From positions 1-40,618 of the forward strand of contig JBGPND010000023.1 of NCBI GenBank assembly GCA_041487355.1: a stretch of DNA of 40,618 bases, given 5' to 3'. Of this stretch, positions 40,481 to 40,618 are shown piece by piece. The notes beneath the pieces are model-generated. The model was not told where the DNA came from. It did not search any database and saw only the letters and a program-made list of their open reading frames with translations. A program made the translations under genes and the position numbers. How positions within the stretch are numbered: the stretch's first letter is position 1; the number at the start of each line of letters is the position of its first letter. Origin of the DNA: JAMXLO01 sp041487355 (GTDB lineage Bacteria; Pseudomonadota; Alphaproteobacteria; Acetobacterales; Acetobacteraceae).

Positions 40481-40618
40481 TACCAACCGTCCTAACCACT
40501 GACCGATGCCCATTCGCGGGTTCCGATTGACCGAATGCGATCTGGATCGTCGGTCAGAAACCGCCAGGCTTTACGGCATGCCTCGACAATAGCGTCGTAA
40601 GTGTCCCAGACGACGGCG
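40481..40618 (-). mobile_element. IS630-family insertion sequence (one end, continues beyond window)
   Basis: Foreign DNA begins after TA at 40479-40480, the dinucleotide target of IS630/Tc1-type elements, and runs to the window edge. The outer end reads TACCAACCGTCCTAACC, a candidate terminal inverted repeat. The transposase stop lies only 11 bases inside. The other end and the second TA copy are outside the window. Confidence 0.75.
40492..40618 (-). CDS. IS630-family transposase, C-terminal fragment (5' part outside window)
   Basis: Minus-strand frame entering from the right edge and ending with TAG at 40494-40492. The visible 41 residues include VVWDTYDAIVEACRKAWRFL and RIRSIGTREWASVSG, the conserved end of IS630-family DDE transposases (family pattern ...Y..IV.AC..AW..L...P.RI.SIG.REW). 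The catalytic DDE residues lie in the part outside the window, so activity cannot be judged. Confidence 0.85.
   Translation of the reverse strand, partial: AVVWDTYDAIVEACRKAWRFLTDDPDRIRSIGTREWASVSG

Noticed and set aside
1..40618. CRISPR arrays, tRNA or rRNA genes
   Set aside because: No regularly spaced direct repeats with unique spacers and no cloverleaf or rRNA-like sequence noticed; the only array is the fibre's coding repeat.

Overview
The window is GC-rich, densely packed alphaproteobacterial DNA. The aroE-coaE-dnaQ / secB / timA core block, the Rhizobium-type AapP and a DUF6065-like gene beside a receiver-like gene point to Rhodospirillales, probably Acetobacteraceae. The family-level assignment is inference; no 16S rRNA or tRNA gene was seen.

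Host region (1 to about 15.8 kb). A UgpB-like binding protein (cut by the left edge) and a UgpC-type ATPase are read leftward. Divergent from them, aroE, coaE and dnaQ form a coupled operon with 4-base overlaps. secB and a histidine phosphatase lie on the minus strand, then timA (Tim44-like), an orphan DNA methyltransferase, a LutA-type Fe-S protein and an MFS transporter run rightward. The MFS gene overlaps, tail to tail, an isolated aapP. The last ~20 codons of aapM survive just upstream of aapP, so the amino-acid transporter operon has been cut. A SARP/BTAD-TPR regulator lies next, divergent from a YeiH-family exporter across a spacer holding two inverted repeats. A stretch with one candidate small ORF, a DUF6065-like gene, a pseudo-receiver and a lipoprotein close the host part.

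Phage region (about 16.0 to 40.5 kb). One co-directional late operon of a contractile-tailed (Mu/P2-like) phage: large terminase, portal, scaffold-like protein, major capsid protein, connectors, sheath, tube, tail chaperone with a -1 frameshift site, a short tape-measure candidate, hub, LysM, spike, wedge, J and I proteins. A 9-kb receptor-binding cassette of six genes follows, ending with a fibre that carries an SGNH (sialate O-acetylesterase-like) esterase domain. The last gene is a GH108-type endolysin broken after about 58 codons by an IS630-family element, whose transposase C-terminus runs off the right edge.

No integrase, repressor, replication gene, small terminase or attachment site is visible, and the terminase starts about 200 bp from a host lipoprotein gene. 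The block is therefore either the late half of a prophage whose lysogeny module lies to the right, or a decayed or domesticated phage-like particle locus. The broken lysis gene favours a non-productive element.
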